Shown here: piece by piece, positions 43,320-53,595 of the stretch
Layout of the letters: each line of letters begins with the position of its first letter
Position numbering within the stretch: position 1 is the first letter of the stretch
Origin: Bacillus thuringiensis
GTDB lineage: Bacteria; Bacillota; Bacilli; Bacillales; Bacillaceae_G
Direction of reading: 5' to 3'
DNA: 64,000 nt
Assembly (NCBI RefSeq): GCF_014932895.1
Contig: NZ_JACYOF010000013.1
Location: 1-64,000, forward strand
Program-made: the position numbers and the translations under genes
Notes under the pieces: model-generated
The model's database searches: none
What the model saw: only the letters and a program-made list of their open reading frames with translations
What the model was told of the DNA's origin: nothing

Positions 43320-44882
43320 TTACAGAGCACCAGGTGCAATCCACATATGTGAGGTGAGCCCTTTATCGGCTAAAGCGAGCTGACTGTCATACACTGTTCT
43401 CCATGTTTCATAGAATTCCTTATATAGTTCGTGATTTTCAGTGACTGGCTCGAATGTGTTTTCCCACTGTACAAACTGTTTAGCGGTTTCTTCCATCGAA
43501 TTATATATTCCAGCACCAACTCCAGCAGCAATTGCAGTTCCTAACGCAGCTGCTTCTTTCACAACTGGTACTTTTACAGGAATGCCGAGTACGTCTGATA
43601 GAATTTGTGGCCATAGTTTTCCTTTGGCAGCGCCGCCAGCAAAAACGACTTCAGAAGGGAATGTACCTGTGAGATTTTCAATTCGTTTTAAGTTGCCAAG
43701 TGTAACGAAGGCGGCATTTTCTTCAATAGCGCGGAACATTTCTTTCTTCCCGCATTTGCTAGCATCTAAACTTAAATTTAAAAAAGAAGGTGCGGCATGA
43801 CGCCAAGAAATGTAGTTCATGACGTTTGAAAAAGTAGGGATAATACCATGTGAACCGACAGGTACGTCTTTCGCTTGTTCTTCTAACAATTCATATGCAT
43901 CTATCCCAAGCTTTTCAGCAAGTTTCTTTTCTTCTTGGCAAAAAGCATCCCGAAACCAGCGCATAACGAGGCCTGGGAAAAAGGCAATCGTTTCATATTG
44001 CCATAGGTTCGGAACAACGTGGCAATTTACACGAATTGCAGCATGTGGATCCGTTATTGGCTCTGTAATGTTAACTTCTTGTTGCCAAAAGCTGCCTCCG
44101 CATACTAGTGTTTGATTTGGTATAACGACTCCAGTTCCGAGTGATGCCATTTGAGCATCACCGCCGCCAGCGACGACAGGAATTCCTTCCCGTAATCCAG
44201 TTAATGCTGCACAATCTTTTGTAATATTGCCGATTACTGTACCAGCTTCATTTACTTTCGGTGAAAATGGCAGAGTTAGCCCGCACTCTTGAGCGACTTC
44301 GTTATCCCAATTTCTATTTTGTAAATCAAAAATACCGGACGTACATCCGTTTGAAGGATCGATTTGCAGTATGCCGCTTAATTTATACAAAATCCAATCG
44401 TTTAACATCGTAAAAGAGTGAATATTACTATAGACTTCGGGTTCATGTTTTTTTATCCAAAGTAGGCGAGGTAAAGCACCTAGTGAAAATGTTTGCCCAG
44501 ACCTTGTATATAAATCTTCTTCAAGATGTGACCGGATTTCCTTTAGTTCACTAACTTCTGTGGATGCACGTCCATCAACATTTGCGCACGCCCATATTTC
44601 TTGGCCATTTTTATCGTATAAAACAAATCCTTCCCGCATACTTGTTGCACTAATAGCTTGAATAGAAGCGGGGAGGATATTACTTTTTTGAAGAACTTCT
44701 TTCGTACACTCTTGTACAAGTTGCCAGTTTTCTTTTACATCAAAATTCATAGAACCTGGATAACGAGGATCAGATTTATGAATCCATTCTTTTTGACTTA
44801 CTGCAATTTGATTGCCATGTAAATCAAAAAGAACTGCTCGAATGCTTCCCGTACCAGCATCGAAAGCTAATAGAGTAGACAT
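43320..44882 (-). CDS. lsrK: Autoinducer-2 kinase
   Basis: A 520-residue FGGY-family carbohydrate kinase: LLAFDAGTGSIRAVLFDLHG at the N-terminus, GIPVVAGGGDAQMASLGTG in the middle and VVFAGGAAKGKLWPQILSDV near the end. LsrK phosphorylates imported AI-2, trapping it and making the inducer of LsrR. The length is close to E. coli LsrK (530). Its ATG shares one base with the stop of lsrR (TAATG), so the two genes are coupled. Confidence 0.95.
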   Translation of the reverse strand: MSTLLAFDAGTGSIRAVLFDLHGNQIAVSQKEWIHKSDPRYPGSMNFDVKENWQLVQECTKEVLQKSNILPASIQAISATSMREGFVLYDKNGQEIWACANVDGRASTEVSELKEIRSHLEEDLYTRSGQTFSLGALPRLLWIKKHEPEVYSNIHSFTMLNDWILYKLSGILQIDPSNGCTSGIFDLQNRNWDNEVAQECGLTLPFSPKVNEAGTVIGNITKDCAALTGLREGIPVVAGGGDAQMASLGTGVVIPNQTLVCGGSFWQQEVNITEPITDPHAAIRVNCHVVPNLWQYETIAFFPGLVMRWFRDAFCQEEKKLAEKLGIDAYELLEEQAKDVPVGSHGIIPTFSNVMNYISWRHAAPSFLNLSLDASKCGKKEMFRAIEENAAFVTLGNLKRIENLTGTFPSEVVFAGGAAKGKLWPQILSDVLGIPVKVPVVKEAAALGTAIAAGVGAGIYNSMEETAKQFVQWENTFEPVTENHELYKEFYETWRTVYDSQLALADKGLTSHMWIAPGAL

Positions 44883-45814
44883 TAAGAATCACCTTCCTTT
44901 CGTAATAAGGAGAGGGCCGTTTCTTCATCGGTAATTAATGTATGAATAAATTTCCCTTTTAAAGCCCCATAAATGGCGTCAATTTTTTTTTGGCCCCCAG
45001 CAACACCAACGACATGATTCATATTGCGAAGAATAGAGAGCGGCGTGCCAATAAGGCGATTGTGATGCGGAAGCTCTAATAAATCGCCATTCGTATTATA
45101 AAACTGTCCTAAAATATCGCCCGCACCGTTTTGACTACGAATATATGTCATTTCACGTAGTGTTAATTTTTCTTCTCTCACAATGGTGGCGTCTTGAGAT
45201 AACCCACCAATACCAACAACTGCCGTATGTGCAAGTGAAGCGACATGAAGCATATCTTTCACACTCGGTTCTGATAAAATACTTTGTGCCATTTCGGTAG
45301 TAGATGCTAGAAAAGGAGTAGGAATAATGTGGAGATCACCTTGCATGTAGTGTAAATAGTTTTGTTTTCTTGGGAGATAGTGGTTTACCCCACCTGTTAA
45401 CGTTACGATTGAGAGATTCATAGAACTTTCAAAATGAATATGTTCTAGCATTTTACTAATCGTTTCTCCCCATCCGATACCGAGTAAATCGCCTTGCTGG
45501 AGATGAGTTTCTAAATATTGTGCAGTAGCTTTTCCGAGAGAAGTGGCATAATTGTCTATTGGAGTCGGGATAATAAAAGCATCTTGTAGGTTGAATTTTT
45601 TCATTAGGTCACGTTCAATGCTCAAACAGTGTAAACCAGTCCCTTTTACGTGAAATGTAACGATACCTTCACTGCGCGCCTTATCTAATAACCGAACTAC
45701 TTTATTTCTTGAAATGTGAAGAAGGGAAGCAATCTCCTGTTGTGTTAATTGATCTTTATAATAGTACCAAGCTACTTTTGTTAATAAATTTTCTTCAAAG
45801 TTCAGCTGTGACAT
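44882..45814 (-). CDS. lsrR: SorC-family repressor LsrR
   Basis: A 310-residue protein with an N-terminal HTH (KVAWYYYKDQLTQQEIASLL, then HISRNKVVRLLDKARSEGIV) and a sugar-phosphate-binding domain (GIGWGETISKML, GVAGGQKKIDAIYGALKG). It represses lsr genes until phospho-AI-2 binds. ATG 45814 is chosen because GGGATGAAG lies upstream at good distance; nearer upstream ATGs sit in that site. Divergent from lsrA across the control region at 45815-46011. Confidence 0.93.
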   Translation of the reverse strand: MSQLNFEENLLTKVAWYYYKDQLTQQEIASLLHISRNKVVRLLDKARSEGIVTFHVKGTGLHCLSIERDLMKKFNLQDAFIIPTPIDNYATSLGKATAQYLETHLQQGDLLGIGWGETISKMLEHIHFESSMNLSIVTLTGGVNHYLPRKQNYLHYMQGDLHIIPTPFLASTTEMAQSILSEPSVKDMLHVASLAHTAVVGIGGLSQDATIVREEKLTLREMTYIRSQNGAGDILGQFYNTNGDLLELPHHNRLIGTPLSILRNMNHVVGVAGGQKKIDAIYGALKGKFIHTLITDEETALSLLRKEGDS

Positions 45815-45911
45815 ACTCTTCATCCCTTTCAACAATTGACCAATGCTTAAACATATGTGCCACATATTTTGTTTATTCCAGTTGAAACGATAAATCGTCC
45901 GATGAAAAAAG

Positions 45912-45989
45912 TGTTCTAGATATGAAAAAAGGAATATACAATGCTACAAAACAAGTAGAACAAAAAATCATTTTCTCAAAAAATGTTCT
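45912..45989. promoter_or_regulatory. Candidate LsrR operators
   Basis: Three TGTTCT/AGAACA boxes lie in the lsrR-lsrA gap: 45912-45917, 45957-45962 (inverted) and 45984-45989. The last two face each other as AGAACA-N21-TGTTCT. Binding by LsrR is inferred from location and symmetry. Confidence 0.45.
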
Positions 45990-46011
45990 GTATAAAGGCA
46001 GGTGACATTAT

Positions 46012-47493
46012 GTGGAGAACGAGCCCTTATTACAAGTGAAGAAAATGAGTAAGGCGTTTTTAAATCAACTTGTGCTAAAAGAAGTGAACTTACAATTAGA
46101 GCGTGGTGATCTATACGCTTTAGTTGGAGGAAATGGTGCTGGAAAATCAACATTAATGAAAATATTAACTGGGTTATATTCGTATGATGGTGGAGAAATG
46201 TATGTAAAAGGAAAGAGGAAACAGTTTTTAAATTCAAAAGAAGCACATCGAGAAGGTATTTATTTAATCCCACAAGAACCACTCATTTTTCCGCATATGA
46301 CTATTGAAGAAAATATAAGTATCGGACTAAACGGGAAGAGAAAGGAACGAAAAGTAAAGATTCAGCAATTGATTGACAGTTTAGGATGGGATATTGACCT
46401 TTATGAGTTAGGAGCATCGTTATCCATTGCGCAGCAACAATTAGTAGAAATCGTTAGGGGATTAATACGAGAAGCGGAGATTCTTATTTTAGATGAGCCA
46501 ACATCGACATTAACAACTCACGAAATGAAGAGTCTTTTTGTGCTGATGAAAAGTTTGCAAGAAAAAGGAATTGGGATGATATACATTACGCATCGCTTCC
46601 CAGAAATCTTTGAAATAGCCAACAAAGTAGCGATATTGCGTGATGGAATGATTGTAAGCCAAGGGGATGTATGTGGCTATACATATGACAGGCTGATGGA
46701 GGGGCTATTGCCAAAAGGGTATAAACAGGAAGAAAAAAGAGAAATAGTTCAAGAGACAGAAAGGACGAAAAAAATATTAGAAGTAACGAATATGACTAGT
46801 CAAGCATTCGAAAATATATCGCTAACTGTACATGCTGGTGAGATTGTAGGTATTGCTGGCATTGTTGGATCAGGTAGAACTGAATTAGCAGAAGCGATAT
46901 TTGGACTGAAAACTATAAAATCAGGTTCTATTTTATTAGAAGGAAAATCAATAGATAGATGCTCTTTGCATAAAAGGCTAGGTGAAGGACTAGTTTATGT
47001 GCCGGAAGATAGGGCGAGAAATGGGATTTTTTCAATTGCATCTGTTAAAGAAAATATTACAGCAGCATGTTTACAGCAAAATAATCACTTTTTTATTAAC
47101 GAAGAAAAAGAAAGCGCTTTAGTAAATTCGTTTATAGAACAGTTTCGAATTGTTGTACCGAACATGAACGAAGTATTGGCAACCTTATCGGGAGGTAATC
47201 AGCAAAAAGTCGTGCTTGCGAAATATCTCGCATGTAATCCTAAAATTATTATTCTCGATGAACCGACTCGCGGAATTGATGCGAAGGCAAGGCTTGAAGT
47301 GTATGAGACGATAGAAAAAATGAAAGGGGAAGGACTCGCCATATTATTCATTTCTTCAGATGTTGAGGAAATTGTCCAATTAGCTAACCGTGTATACGTC
47401 ATGCGAAATGGTCAATTTGTTTCTCATTTGGAGAAAGAACAAATAAGTGTAGAAGAAGTTACACGTCTTGCATACGGAGGTGTAACGGAATGA
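46012..47493 (+). CDS. lsrA: AI-2 import ABC transporter, ATP-binding protein
   Basis: A 493-residue protein with two fused ABC domains, the sugar-importer (RbsA/MglA) type. The first has ALVGGNGAGKSTLMKI and ILILDEPTSTLT; the second has LSGGNQQKVVLAKYL and IIILDEPTRGID and a less canonical Walker A GIVGSGRTELAE, as is usual in this class. It powers AI-2 uptake through LsrC and LsrD. It starts at GTG 46012 with AGGTGA six bases upstream. Confidence 0.94.
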   Translation: MENEPLLQVKKMSKAFLNQLVLKEVNLQLERGDLYALVGGNGAGKSTLMKILTGLYSYDGGEMYVKGKRKQFLNSKEAHREGIYLIPQEPLIFPHMTIEENISIGLNGKRKERKVKIQQLIDSLGWDIDLYELGASLSIAQQQLVEIVRGLIREAEILILDEPTSTLTTHEMKSLFVLMKSLQEKGIGMIYITHRFPEIFEIANKVAILRDGMIVSQGDVCGYTYDRLMEGLLPKGYKQEEKREIVQETERTKKILEVTNMTSQAFENISLTVHAGEIVGIAGIVGSGRTELAEAIFGLKTIKSGSILLEGKSIDRCSLHKRLGEGLVYVPEDRARNGIFSIASVKENITAACLQQNNHFFINEEKESALVNSFIEQFRIVVPNMNEVLATLSGGNQQKVVLAKYLACNPKIIILDEPTRGIDAKARLEVYETIEKMKGEGLAILFISSDVEEIVQLANRVYVMRNGQFVSHLEKEQISVEEVTRLAYGGVTE

Positions 47494-48443
47494 AACGCAT
47501 GTATAAAATGCACGAAACGTCTATCATACTGTTACTACTAATTTATATAGTCATTGTCGGAATGATAAACCCTACTTTTGTTCAGTTTAATTCGTTAACT
47601 TTAATGATGAAATCAAGCGTTATTTTAGTTGTGCTAGCAATTGGTCAATCTTTCGTCTTATTTACGAAAAATATAGACGTATCAGTTGGCTCTATTATGG
47701 GATTAAGCGCAGCGGTTTGCGGGATGTTGTTAACGAACGGGTATAATGCATTTTTGTCAATTCTCGCTGCTATAATGCTTGGTGCTATTATCGGTTTTGT
47801 AAACGGGATTGGCGTTGCGAAGTTTCGAGTACCAGCCATTATTATGACATTAGGGATGCTAGGAATTGTTAGGGGTGCAATGTTAATCTTCACAGGCGGG
47901 AAGTGGATTGAAGATATTCCAAACGATTTTAAACAGCTGTCATCTATCGTCATAATTGGTCTGCCGATAACTGTATGGAGTGTTCTTATTATTTTATTAC
48001 TACTATATTTCTTTTTAATGAAAGTACCATACGGAAGGTACTTCTATGCGGTAGGTGACAATGAAGATGGTGCGAGACTCATTGGGATACCTGTTAATAA
48101 AGTGAAGATATATGCGTTTATTATATCGGGCATAAGTGCAGCACTCGCTGGTTGCATATTTGTTATGAATATTGGGTTCATTCCAAATCAAACAGGTACA
48201 GGATTAGAATTACAAGTAATTGCAGCTGCTGTACTTGGGGGGATTCATTTAAAAGGGGGAACAGGTTCTATATTTGGAGCCGCTTTAGGAGCGTTATTTT
48301 TAGAAGCGATAAGTAGTTCACTTATCTTTCTAAAAATACCAGCATTTTGGAATAATGCTATTTCAGGTTTTTTATTATTACTTATTATCATATTGGATAG
48401 TGTAATGAAAAAGTGGAAAGTAGAAAGGAGGATGAATCTATGA
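47490..48443 (+). CDS. lsrC: AI-2 import ABC transporter, permease
   Basis: A 317-residue membrane protein with eight to ten helices and the sugar-permease signature [20 protein letters not shown] near residue 58 and GGIHLKGGTGSIFGAALGAL near 250. It forms the channel together with LsrD. ATGA overlap with lsrA shows tight coupling. Confidence 0.94.
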   Translation: MKRMYKMHETSIILLLLIYIVIVGMINPTFVQFNSLTLMMKSSVILVVLAIGQSFVLFTKNIDVSVGSIMGLSAAVCGMLLTNGYNAFLSILAAIMLGAIIGFVNGIGVAKFRVPAIIMTLGMLGIVRGAMLIFTGGKWIEDIPNDFKQLSSIVIIGLPITVWSVLIILLLLYFFLMKVPYGRYFYAVGDNEDGARLIGIPVNKVKIYAFIISGISAALAGCIFVMNIGFIPNQTGTGLELQVIAAAVLGGIHLKGGTGSIFGAALGALFLEAISSSLIFLKIPAFWNNAISGFLLLLIIILDSVMKKWKVERRMNL

Positions 48444-49429
48444 AGTATTTTTACAGATGGGAAGGAGTTCTAATTGTATTACTTCTTATGGAATTCATTC
48501 TCTTTAGTTTTATAAATAGTGATTTCTTAAACATTAGTAATCTCCTTTTTAGTACAAATGATTTTCTATTTATAGCAATCGCTGCAATTCCAATGACTTT
48601 CGTTATTGTAACAGGAGGAATTGATGTATCGGTTGGCTCGATAATGGGATTAACTTCGATTTTGATTGGTGTACTTTGGATGAACGGAATACCTATGTTG
48701 CTCGCTGTCATACTTGCTCTAATAACAAGTTGTTTAGCAGGCGCTTTAAACGGACTCATTATTAAAATGACAGATGTAGAACCTCTCGTTGTTACACTCG
48801 GAACGATGTTTTTATTCGGTGGAATTGCACTCGTTATTTCAGGAGCTTCAGGTGCTTCCGGATACGAAGGGATAAGTGGGTTACCTGATGCTTATGTACA
48901 AATGGCTAATGGTAGTTTTATAGGTATTCCAAATTTATTATGGCTATTAATCGTATTAACAATTCTATTTACTACACTGTTTCACCGAACGATATATGGG
49001 CGTCACATAAAATTAACAGGTGCGAACGAAAATACAGCAAAATACACCGGGATTAAAACGAAGAAAGTGGTTATCATTGCTTACGTCCTTTCTGGATTAG
49101 GAGGTGGAGTAGGGGGAGCTTTCTTGACTGCATATTTCGGTTCCGCACGTGCGGATATGGGAAGTGAAACGATTTTACCGATCATTACAGCAGTCGTATT
49201 AGGCGGGACACTTATTACAGGGGGAAAAGGAAGTATTATTGGTACTGTACTGGCGAGTATTTTTATAGGGCTAATGCAGTACGGTCTGCAAATGACAGGT
49301 TTAACAAATGAACAATCCAATGTAGTAATTGGTATTATCCTTATTCTTTCAGTTATTATGAGACATTTCAAATTACATCCATTCACAACGGGAAAAAGAA
49401 GGAATTTGCATAAGGGGGAAGTGTCATGA
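48440..49429 (+). CDS. lsrD: AI-2 import ABC transporter, permease
   Basis: A 329-residue permease, paralogue of Lsr[21 protein letters not shown] near residue 57 and [20 protein letters not shown] near 255. ATG 48440 has AGGAGGATGAATCT upstream and overlaps the lsrC stop (ATGA). The basic tail [15 protein letters not shown] should be cytoplasmic. Confidence 0.94.
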   Translation: MKYFYRWEGVLIVLLLMEFILFSFINSDFLNISNLLFSTNDFLFIAIAAIPMTFVIVTGGIDVSVGSIMGLTSILIGVLWMNGIPMLLAVILALITSCLAGALNGLIIKMTDVEPLVVTLGTMFLFGGIALVISGASGASGYEGISGLPDAYVQMANGSFIGIPNLLWLLIVLTILFTTLFHRTIYGRHIKLTGANENTAKYTGIKTKKVVIIAYVLSGLGGGVGGAFLTAYFGSARADMGSETILPIITAVVLGGTLITGGKGSIIGTVLASIFIGLMQYGLQMTGLTNEQSNVVIGIILILSVIMRHFKLHPFTTGKRRNLHKGEVS

Positions 49430-50469
49430 AGAGAAAACTAGGGATTGTTTTAATTGTATGTATTTGTTTAATCGGTTTAATAGCTTGCTCTAGTCAAACG
49501 GCAGATAAGAAAAAAACTGATGATGTAAAATTTGCATTCATCCCGAAATTAACGGGAGTTGGTTTCTTCACATCAGGCGGTGAAGGAGCAAAAGAAATGG
49601 GGGATAAGCTAGGTGTACAAGTGAAATATGATGGACCGTCTGAAGCGAGCGTATCTGGGCAAGTAAAATATATAAACAATTTCATTAACCAAAACTATGA
49701 TGCGATTATGGTTTCTTCGACGTCAGTTGATGGTCTATCGCAATCATTACAACGTGCTAAGAAAAAAGGAATGACTGTTTTAACATGGGATTCTGATGTG
49801 AATCCGAAAGACCGTTCTTTTTATATAAGCCAGGGAACACCAGACCAACTTGCTAACTTATTAATTGAAATGACTTCAAAGCAAATTGGAGATAAAGGAA
49901 AGGTAGCGTTCTTTTATTCAAGCCCAACTGTAACGGATCAAAACCAATGGGTAACGAAGGCGAAAGGAATTATTAAAAAGAAATATCCGAACTGGGAAAT
50001 TGTAACGACGCAGTACGGTGAAAATAATGCGCAAAAATCTTTATCAGTAGGGGAGAGCATATTAAAAACGTATCCGGATATTAACGCAGTCATTTGTCCA
50101 GATGCAACGGCACTTCCAGCAATGGCACAAGCAGCTGAAAATTTAAAAATGGATAAAAAAGTAGTCGTAACAGGGTTTTCAACACCTAACGTTATGCGTG
50201 ATTATGTAAAACGAGGAACAGTACAACAATTCGGATTATGGGATGTAAAACAACAAGGTGCATTGGCAACTTATGTTGCAAATGAAATAGTAGTAAAAGG
50301 GAAGAAGTTAAAAGTAGGTGATAGCTTCGAAGTAAAAGGAATTGGAAAAGTGAAAGTAGAGCCAAACTCTATTCAAGGATATGATTATGAAGCAGAAGGA
50401 AACGGAATTATCGTATTACCAGAACGAGTCGTATTTACGAAAGATAATATTGATAAGTATAATTTTTAG
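49426..50469 (+). CDS. lsrB: AI-2-binding lipoprotein
   Basis: A 347-residue secreted lipoprotein: signal peptide ending LIGLIAC with the lipidated Cys21, then a periplasmic-binding-protein fold ([78 protein letters not shown]). The DSD, PDATA and KLTGVGFF segments are the AI-2 ligand pocket of LsrB. It hands AI-2 to LsrCD on the outer face of the membrane. ATGA overlap with lsrD. Confidence 0.95.
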   Translation: MKRKLGIVLIVCICLIGLIACSSQTADKKKTDDVKFAFIPKLTGVGFFTSGGEGAKEMGDKLGVQVKYDGPSEASVSGQVKYINNFINQNYDAIMVSSTSVDGLSQSLQRAKKKGMTVLTWDSDVNPKDRSFYISQGTPDQLANLLIEMTSKQIGDKGKVAFFYSSPTVTDQNQWVTKAKGIIKKKYPNWEIVTTQYGENNAQKSLSVGESILKTYPDINAVICPDATALPAMAQAAENLKMDKKVVVTGFSTPNVMRDYVKRGTVQQFGLWDVKQQGALATYVANEIVVKGKKLKVGDSFEVKGIGKVKVEPNSIQGYDYEAEGNGIIVLPERVVFTKDNIDKYNF

Positions 50470-50478
50470 TAGAGAAAT

Positions 50479-50508
50479 AAAAACGTCCGAATATATCGGA
50501 CGTTTTTT
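50479..50508 (+). terminator. Terminator of lsrACDB
   Basis: An 11-bp perfect stem AAAACGTCCGA / TCGGACGTTTT with T6. Confidence 0.9.
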
Positions 50509-50518
50509 AATTTCTTTA

Positions 50519-52021
50519 TTAATTATGAATCGTTTCTTTTTCGTTTAATCCAAGTGTACGACCAGTCGAAGTGTGAAGGTCTTGGAATAATCTTGGATTT
50601 TCAGTTAGTGAAATGCCATATGAAGGAATCATTTCTTTTATTTTTTCTTCCCATTCTACCATGCGGCTCGGGAAACATTTTTCTAATACTTCAAGCATAA
50701 CGTGAACAGCAGTAGAAGCACCTGGTGAAGCACCTAGTAATGCAGCGATTGAGCCGTCTGCTGCACTGACAACTTCTGTACCGAACTGAAGTGTACCTTT
50801 ACCGCCAGCATCAGTATCTTTAATTACTTGTACACGTTGTCCAGCAACTACAATATCCCAATCTTCACTTTTCGCATTCGGAATGAATTCACGTAATTCT
50901 TCCATACGTTTTTCATGTGATAACATAACTTGCTGAATTAAGTATTTTGTTAGTCCCATTTCTTTTACACCAGCAGCTAACATTGTTAAGACGTTATTTG
51001 GTTTTACAGAACCGATTAAGTCAAGGTTTGAGCCAGTTTTTAAGAATTTAGGTGAGAATCCTGCGAACGGTCCGAACAATAAAGCTTTTTTATTGTCTAT
51101 ATATCTCGTATCAAGGTGAGGTACAGACATTGGCGGAGCGCCAACTTTAGCTTTACCGTATACTTTCGCATGATGTTGCTCTACAACTTTTTGGTTTTTA
51201 CATACCATAAATAGTCCACTTACTGGGAATCCACCAATATGTTTTGATTCAGGAATACCTGTCTTTTGTAGTAGAGGTAGGCTACCGCCACCGCCGCCGA
51301 TAAAGACAAATTTTGCAGTATGATGTTCGATTTTACCACTATTCATATCGTGTACTTTCACTTCCCACAAACCATTCTTTGTGCGTTTAATATTTTCGAC
51401 ACTATGCTTGTAGTTTAGCTCGACATTTTTAGTTTGTAAGTAATCAAACAACATGCGTGTTAACGCACCAAAATTAACATCTGTCCCAGAATCAATTTTC
51501 GTTGCAGCCATCGGTTCATTAGATGTACGACCTTCCATAATAAGAGGAAGCCATTTTTTTAATGTTTCAGGAGCGTCAGAAAATTCCATTCCTTGAAACA
51601 GTGGGTTTTTTGAAAGCGCTTCAAAACGGTTTTTTAGAAACTCTACATTTTTTTTCCCTTGTACTAAACTCATATGAGGTAGTGGCATAATAAAATCTTG
51701 TGGATTACGAATTAATTTGCTTTTTACAAGATATGCCCAAAATTGTCTTGAAAGCTGGAATTGCTCATTCACTTTTACAGCCTTATTAATATCTATAGAT
51801 CCGTCGGATTTTTCGGAAGTATAGTTCAGTTCGCATAGCGCAGAATGCCCTGTACCTGCATTATTCCACTCGTTAGAGCTTTCTTCCCCGGCACTTGCGA
51901 GTTTTTCAAAAACTTTAATTTCCCATTCTGGTGCTAATTCTTTTAGTAATGAGCCTAACGTTGCACTCATAATTCCTGCACCAATTAAGATAACGTCTGT
52001 TTTTTGCTGCATGTTGCTCAT
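50519..52021 (-). CDS. mqo: Malate:quinone oxidoreductase
   Basis: A 500-residue FAD protein: [20 protein letters not shown] at the N-terminus (dinucleotide fold), [20 protein letters not shown], the middle [20 protein letters not shown], and [20 protein letters not shown] near the end. It oxidises malate to oxaloacetate at the membrane and gives electrons to menaquinone. Start 52021 has GGAGAG six bases upstream; the 38 extra in-frame upstream codons come from the leader. A hairpin with two CCTAGG boxes lies in that leader. Confidence 0.95.
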   Translation of the reverse strand: MSNMQQKTDVILIGAGIMSATLGSLLKELAPEWEIKVFEKLASAGEESSNEWNNAGTGHSALCELNYTSEKSDGSIDINKAVKVNEQFQLSRQFWAYLVKSKLIRNPQDFIMPLPHMSLVQGKKNVEFLKNRFEALSKNPLFQGMEFSDAPETLKKWLPLIMEGRTSNEPMAATKIDSGTDVNFGALTRMLFDYLQTKNVELNYKHSVENIKRTKNGLWEVKVHDMNSGKIEHHTAKFVFIGGGGGSLPLLQKTGIPESKHIGGFPVSGLFMVCKNQKVVEQHHAKVYGKAKVGAPPMSVPHLDTRYIDNKKALLFGPFAGFSPKFLKTGSNLDLIGSVKPNNVLTMLAAGVKEMGLTKYLIQQVMLSHEKRMEELREFIPNAKSEDWDIVVAGQRVQVIKDTDAGGKGTLQFGTEVVSAADGSIAALLGASPGASTAVHVMLEVLEKCFPSRMVEWEEKIKEMIPSYGISLTENPRLFQDLHTSTGRTLGLNEKETIHN

Positions 52022-52091
52022 GATAATCTCTCCATCCCCTATATTGGCAAAAAAGAGTAGGTGTTTTCTATGTCTAAGCCGTAAAAGAGAA

Positions 52092-52117
52092 ACACCGCCT
52101 AGGCCCCACCTAGGTGT
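52092..52117 (-). promoter_or_regulatory. Leader hairpin/operator upstream of mqo
   Basis: Two CCTAGG palindromes (52098-52103 and 52109-52114) lie exactly 11 bp apart, inside outer arms ACACC / GGTGT (52092-52096, 52113-52117). It sits 71 bp upstream of the mqo start. It may be a protein-binding site or an RNA hairpin; no known riboswitch fits. Confidence 0.4.
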
Positions 52118-52399
52118 ATACCTTTTTTGTCTCAATTATATAACCATCTCATACTCTATTATAATAATTAATAGACTAAAATATCTAGTGTTATCTGATA
52201 ATTTTAAACTATTTAACGTTTTATTTAGCAAAAATCTTATTTATCAAGCTCTTTTAAGTTAATAAATAGAAAAAAATTACAGTTTGAAATTATCTCGAAA
52301 AAGCTTACGTATCCCTAAGTGGGTAGGAAGGGTACCTTTTTATGGAATTTTATTCCGACAAATGGTAAGATTATTCTGAAAAATGAAAGGGGGATATTA

Positions 52400-53446
52400 A
52401 TGCGTACACAAGAACTAATCGCAAACTTATTCCGAAACTTTTCAATAAAGGAATGTAAAGGATCAAGTGATTTATATGAATACTTATCAATAAAAATATC
52501 TGAAGATGAGGAAATACTTACACTATCTTCCTATGCTCAAGTAGGTCAACCAGTCCCGAACTTATTATTAGGTGCAGTACATTATTTATTGTTAGCAGGG
52601 AAAGAACATCATTTAAAAACGTATTATGGTAGTTTAGTTGAAAATGCCGATACAAATTTAGATAAAGCTTTTACTCATTTTAAAGATTTTTGTAAAGAGA
52701 ACCGAGAAGAAATCGTTACTTTGTTACAAACGAAACTCGTTCAAACGAATGAAGTAAGACGGTGTGCATACTTATATCCAAGTTTCTGTTATATATTTAA
52801 CAAAGTGAAAAAACCGTTAGCGTTAATTGAAATTGGGACAAGCTCTGGATTGCAACTGTTTTGGGACCAATATCGTTATTCGTACGGAACGGATGAAATG
52901 TATGGAAATATAAATTCAAATGTGCATTTAACTTCTGAAATAAGAGGGGAGAATGTGCCGCATTTTCTAAAAGAAAGTCCATCTGTCATAGAAAGAATCG
53001 GGCTTGATTTACATGTGAATGATTTACATAATGAGGAAGATTATTTATGGCTACGTGCACTAATTTGGCCAGAACATAAAGAAAGACTTAAACTGTTTGA
53101 TCAAGCTGCATCTTTAGTGAAAAATGAATCTGTCCAACTAATAGAAGGAGACGGTGTAGAGCTGTTGCCATCTATCATTGAACAAATAAGTGAAGATGCT
53201 GTAATCTGCATTTTCCATACACACGTCGCTAATCAAATACCTGAACAAGTAAAACATAAGTTAGAAAAACAAATGCAAGAAATCGGCGCAAAACGTGATG
53301 TATTCCACCTATATAACAACATGTGGGATCGTGACCTTCATATTGATTATTATATTAACGGAAACGAATATTGTGAAACGGTTGGAGAAACAGAGGGGCA
53401 TGGTAGATGGTTTAGCTGGAAGCTTGGAAATGAGACGCTTTGTTAA
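52400..53446 (+). CDS. DUF2332 family protein
   Basis: A 348-residue soluble protein: LSSYAQVGQPVPNLLLGAVH, then ALIEIGTSSGLQLFWDQYRY and HTHVANQIPEQVK near residue 275. This matches DUF2332, whose middle GTSSGLQ resembles a methyltransferase-like glycine loop (E/D-x-G-x-S-x-G). The activity is not known. AAAGGGGGATATT precedes ATG 52400. Confidence 0.82.
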   Translation: MRTQELIANLFRNFSIKECKGSSDLYEYLSIKISEDEEILTLSSYAQVGQPVPNLLLGAVHYLLLAGKEHHLKTYYGSLVENADTNLDKAFTHFKDFCKENREEIVTLLQTKLVQTNEVRRCAYLYPSFCYIFNKVKKPLALIEIGTSSGLQLFWDQYRYSYGTDEMYGNINSNVHLTSEIRGENVPHFLKESPSVIERIGLDLHVNDLHNEEDYLWLRALIWPEHKERLKLFDQAASLVKNESVQLIEGDGVELLPSIIEQISEDAVICIFHTHVANQIPEQVKHKLEKQMQEIGAKRDVFHLYNNMWDRDLHIDYYINGNEYCETVGETEGHGRWFSWKLGNETLC

Positions 53447-53468
53447 GTTTTAATATCTCTACAAAAAC

Positions 53469-53505
53469 AAAAATAGCTGATGGAAATATTCCATTAGCTA
53501 TTTTT
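53469..53505 (+). terminator. Terminator of DUF2332 gene
   Basis: Imperfect stem AAAATAGCTGATGGAA / TTCCATTAGCTATTTTT. Confidence 0.8.
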
Positions 53506-53561
53506 CATTAAACCCATCTTTACAAGTAAATGAATAAAAGAATGGGATTATTCCAATAAAG

Positions 53562-53592
53562 AAAAAGGTAGTGCTTCATATAAAGCACTACC
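53562..53592 (-). terminator. Terminator of the GNAT gene
   Basis: Perfect 10-bp stem GGTAGTGCTT / AAGCACTACC; on the minus strand it is followed by T5. Confidence 0.85.
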
Positions 53593-53595
53593 ATT

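Noticed and set aside
43441-44115. Plus-strand frames opposite lsrK
   Set aside because: lsrK is complete with FGGY motifs; the plus frames have no start signals or family.
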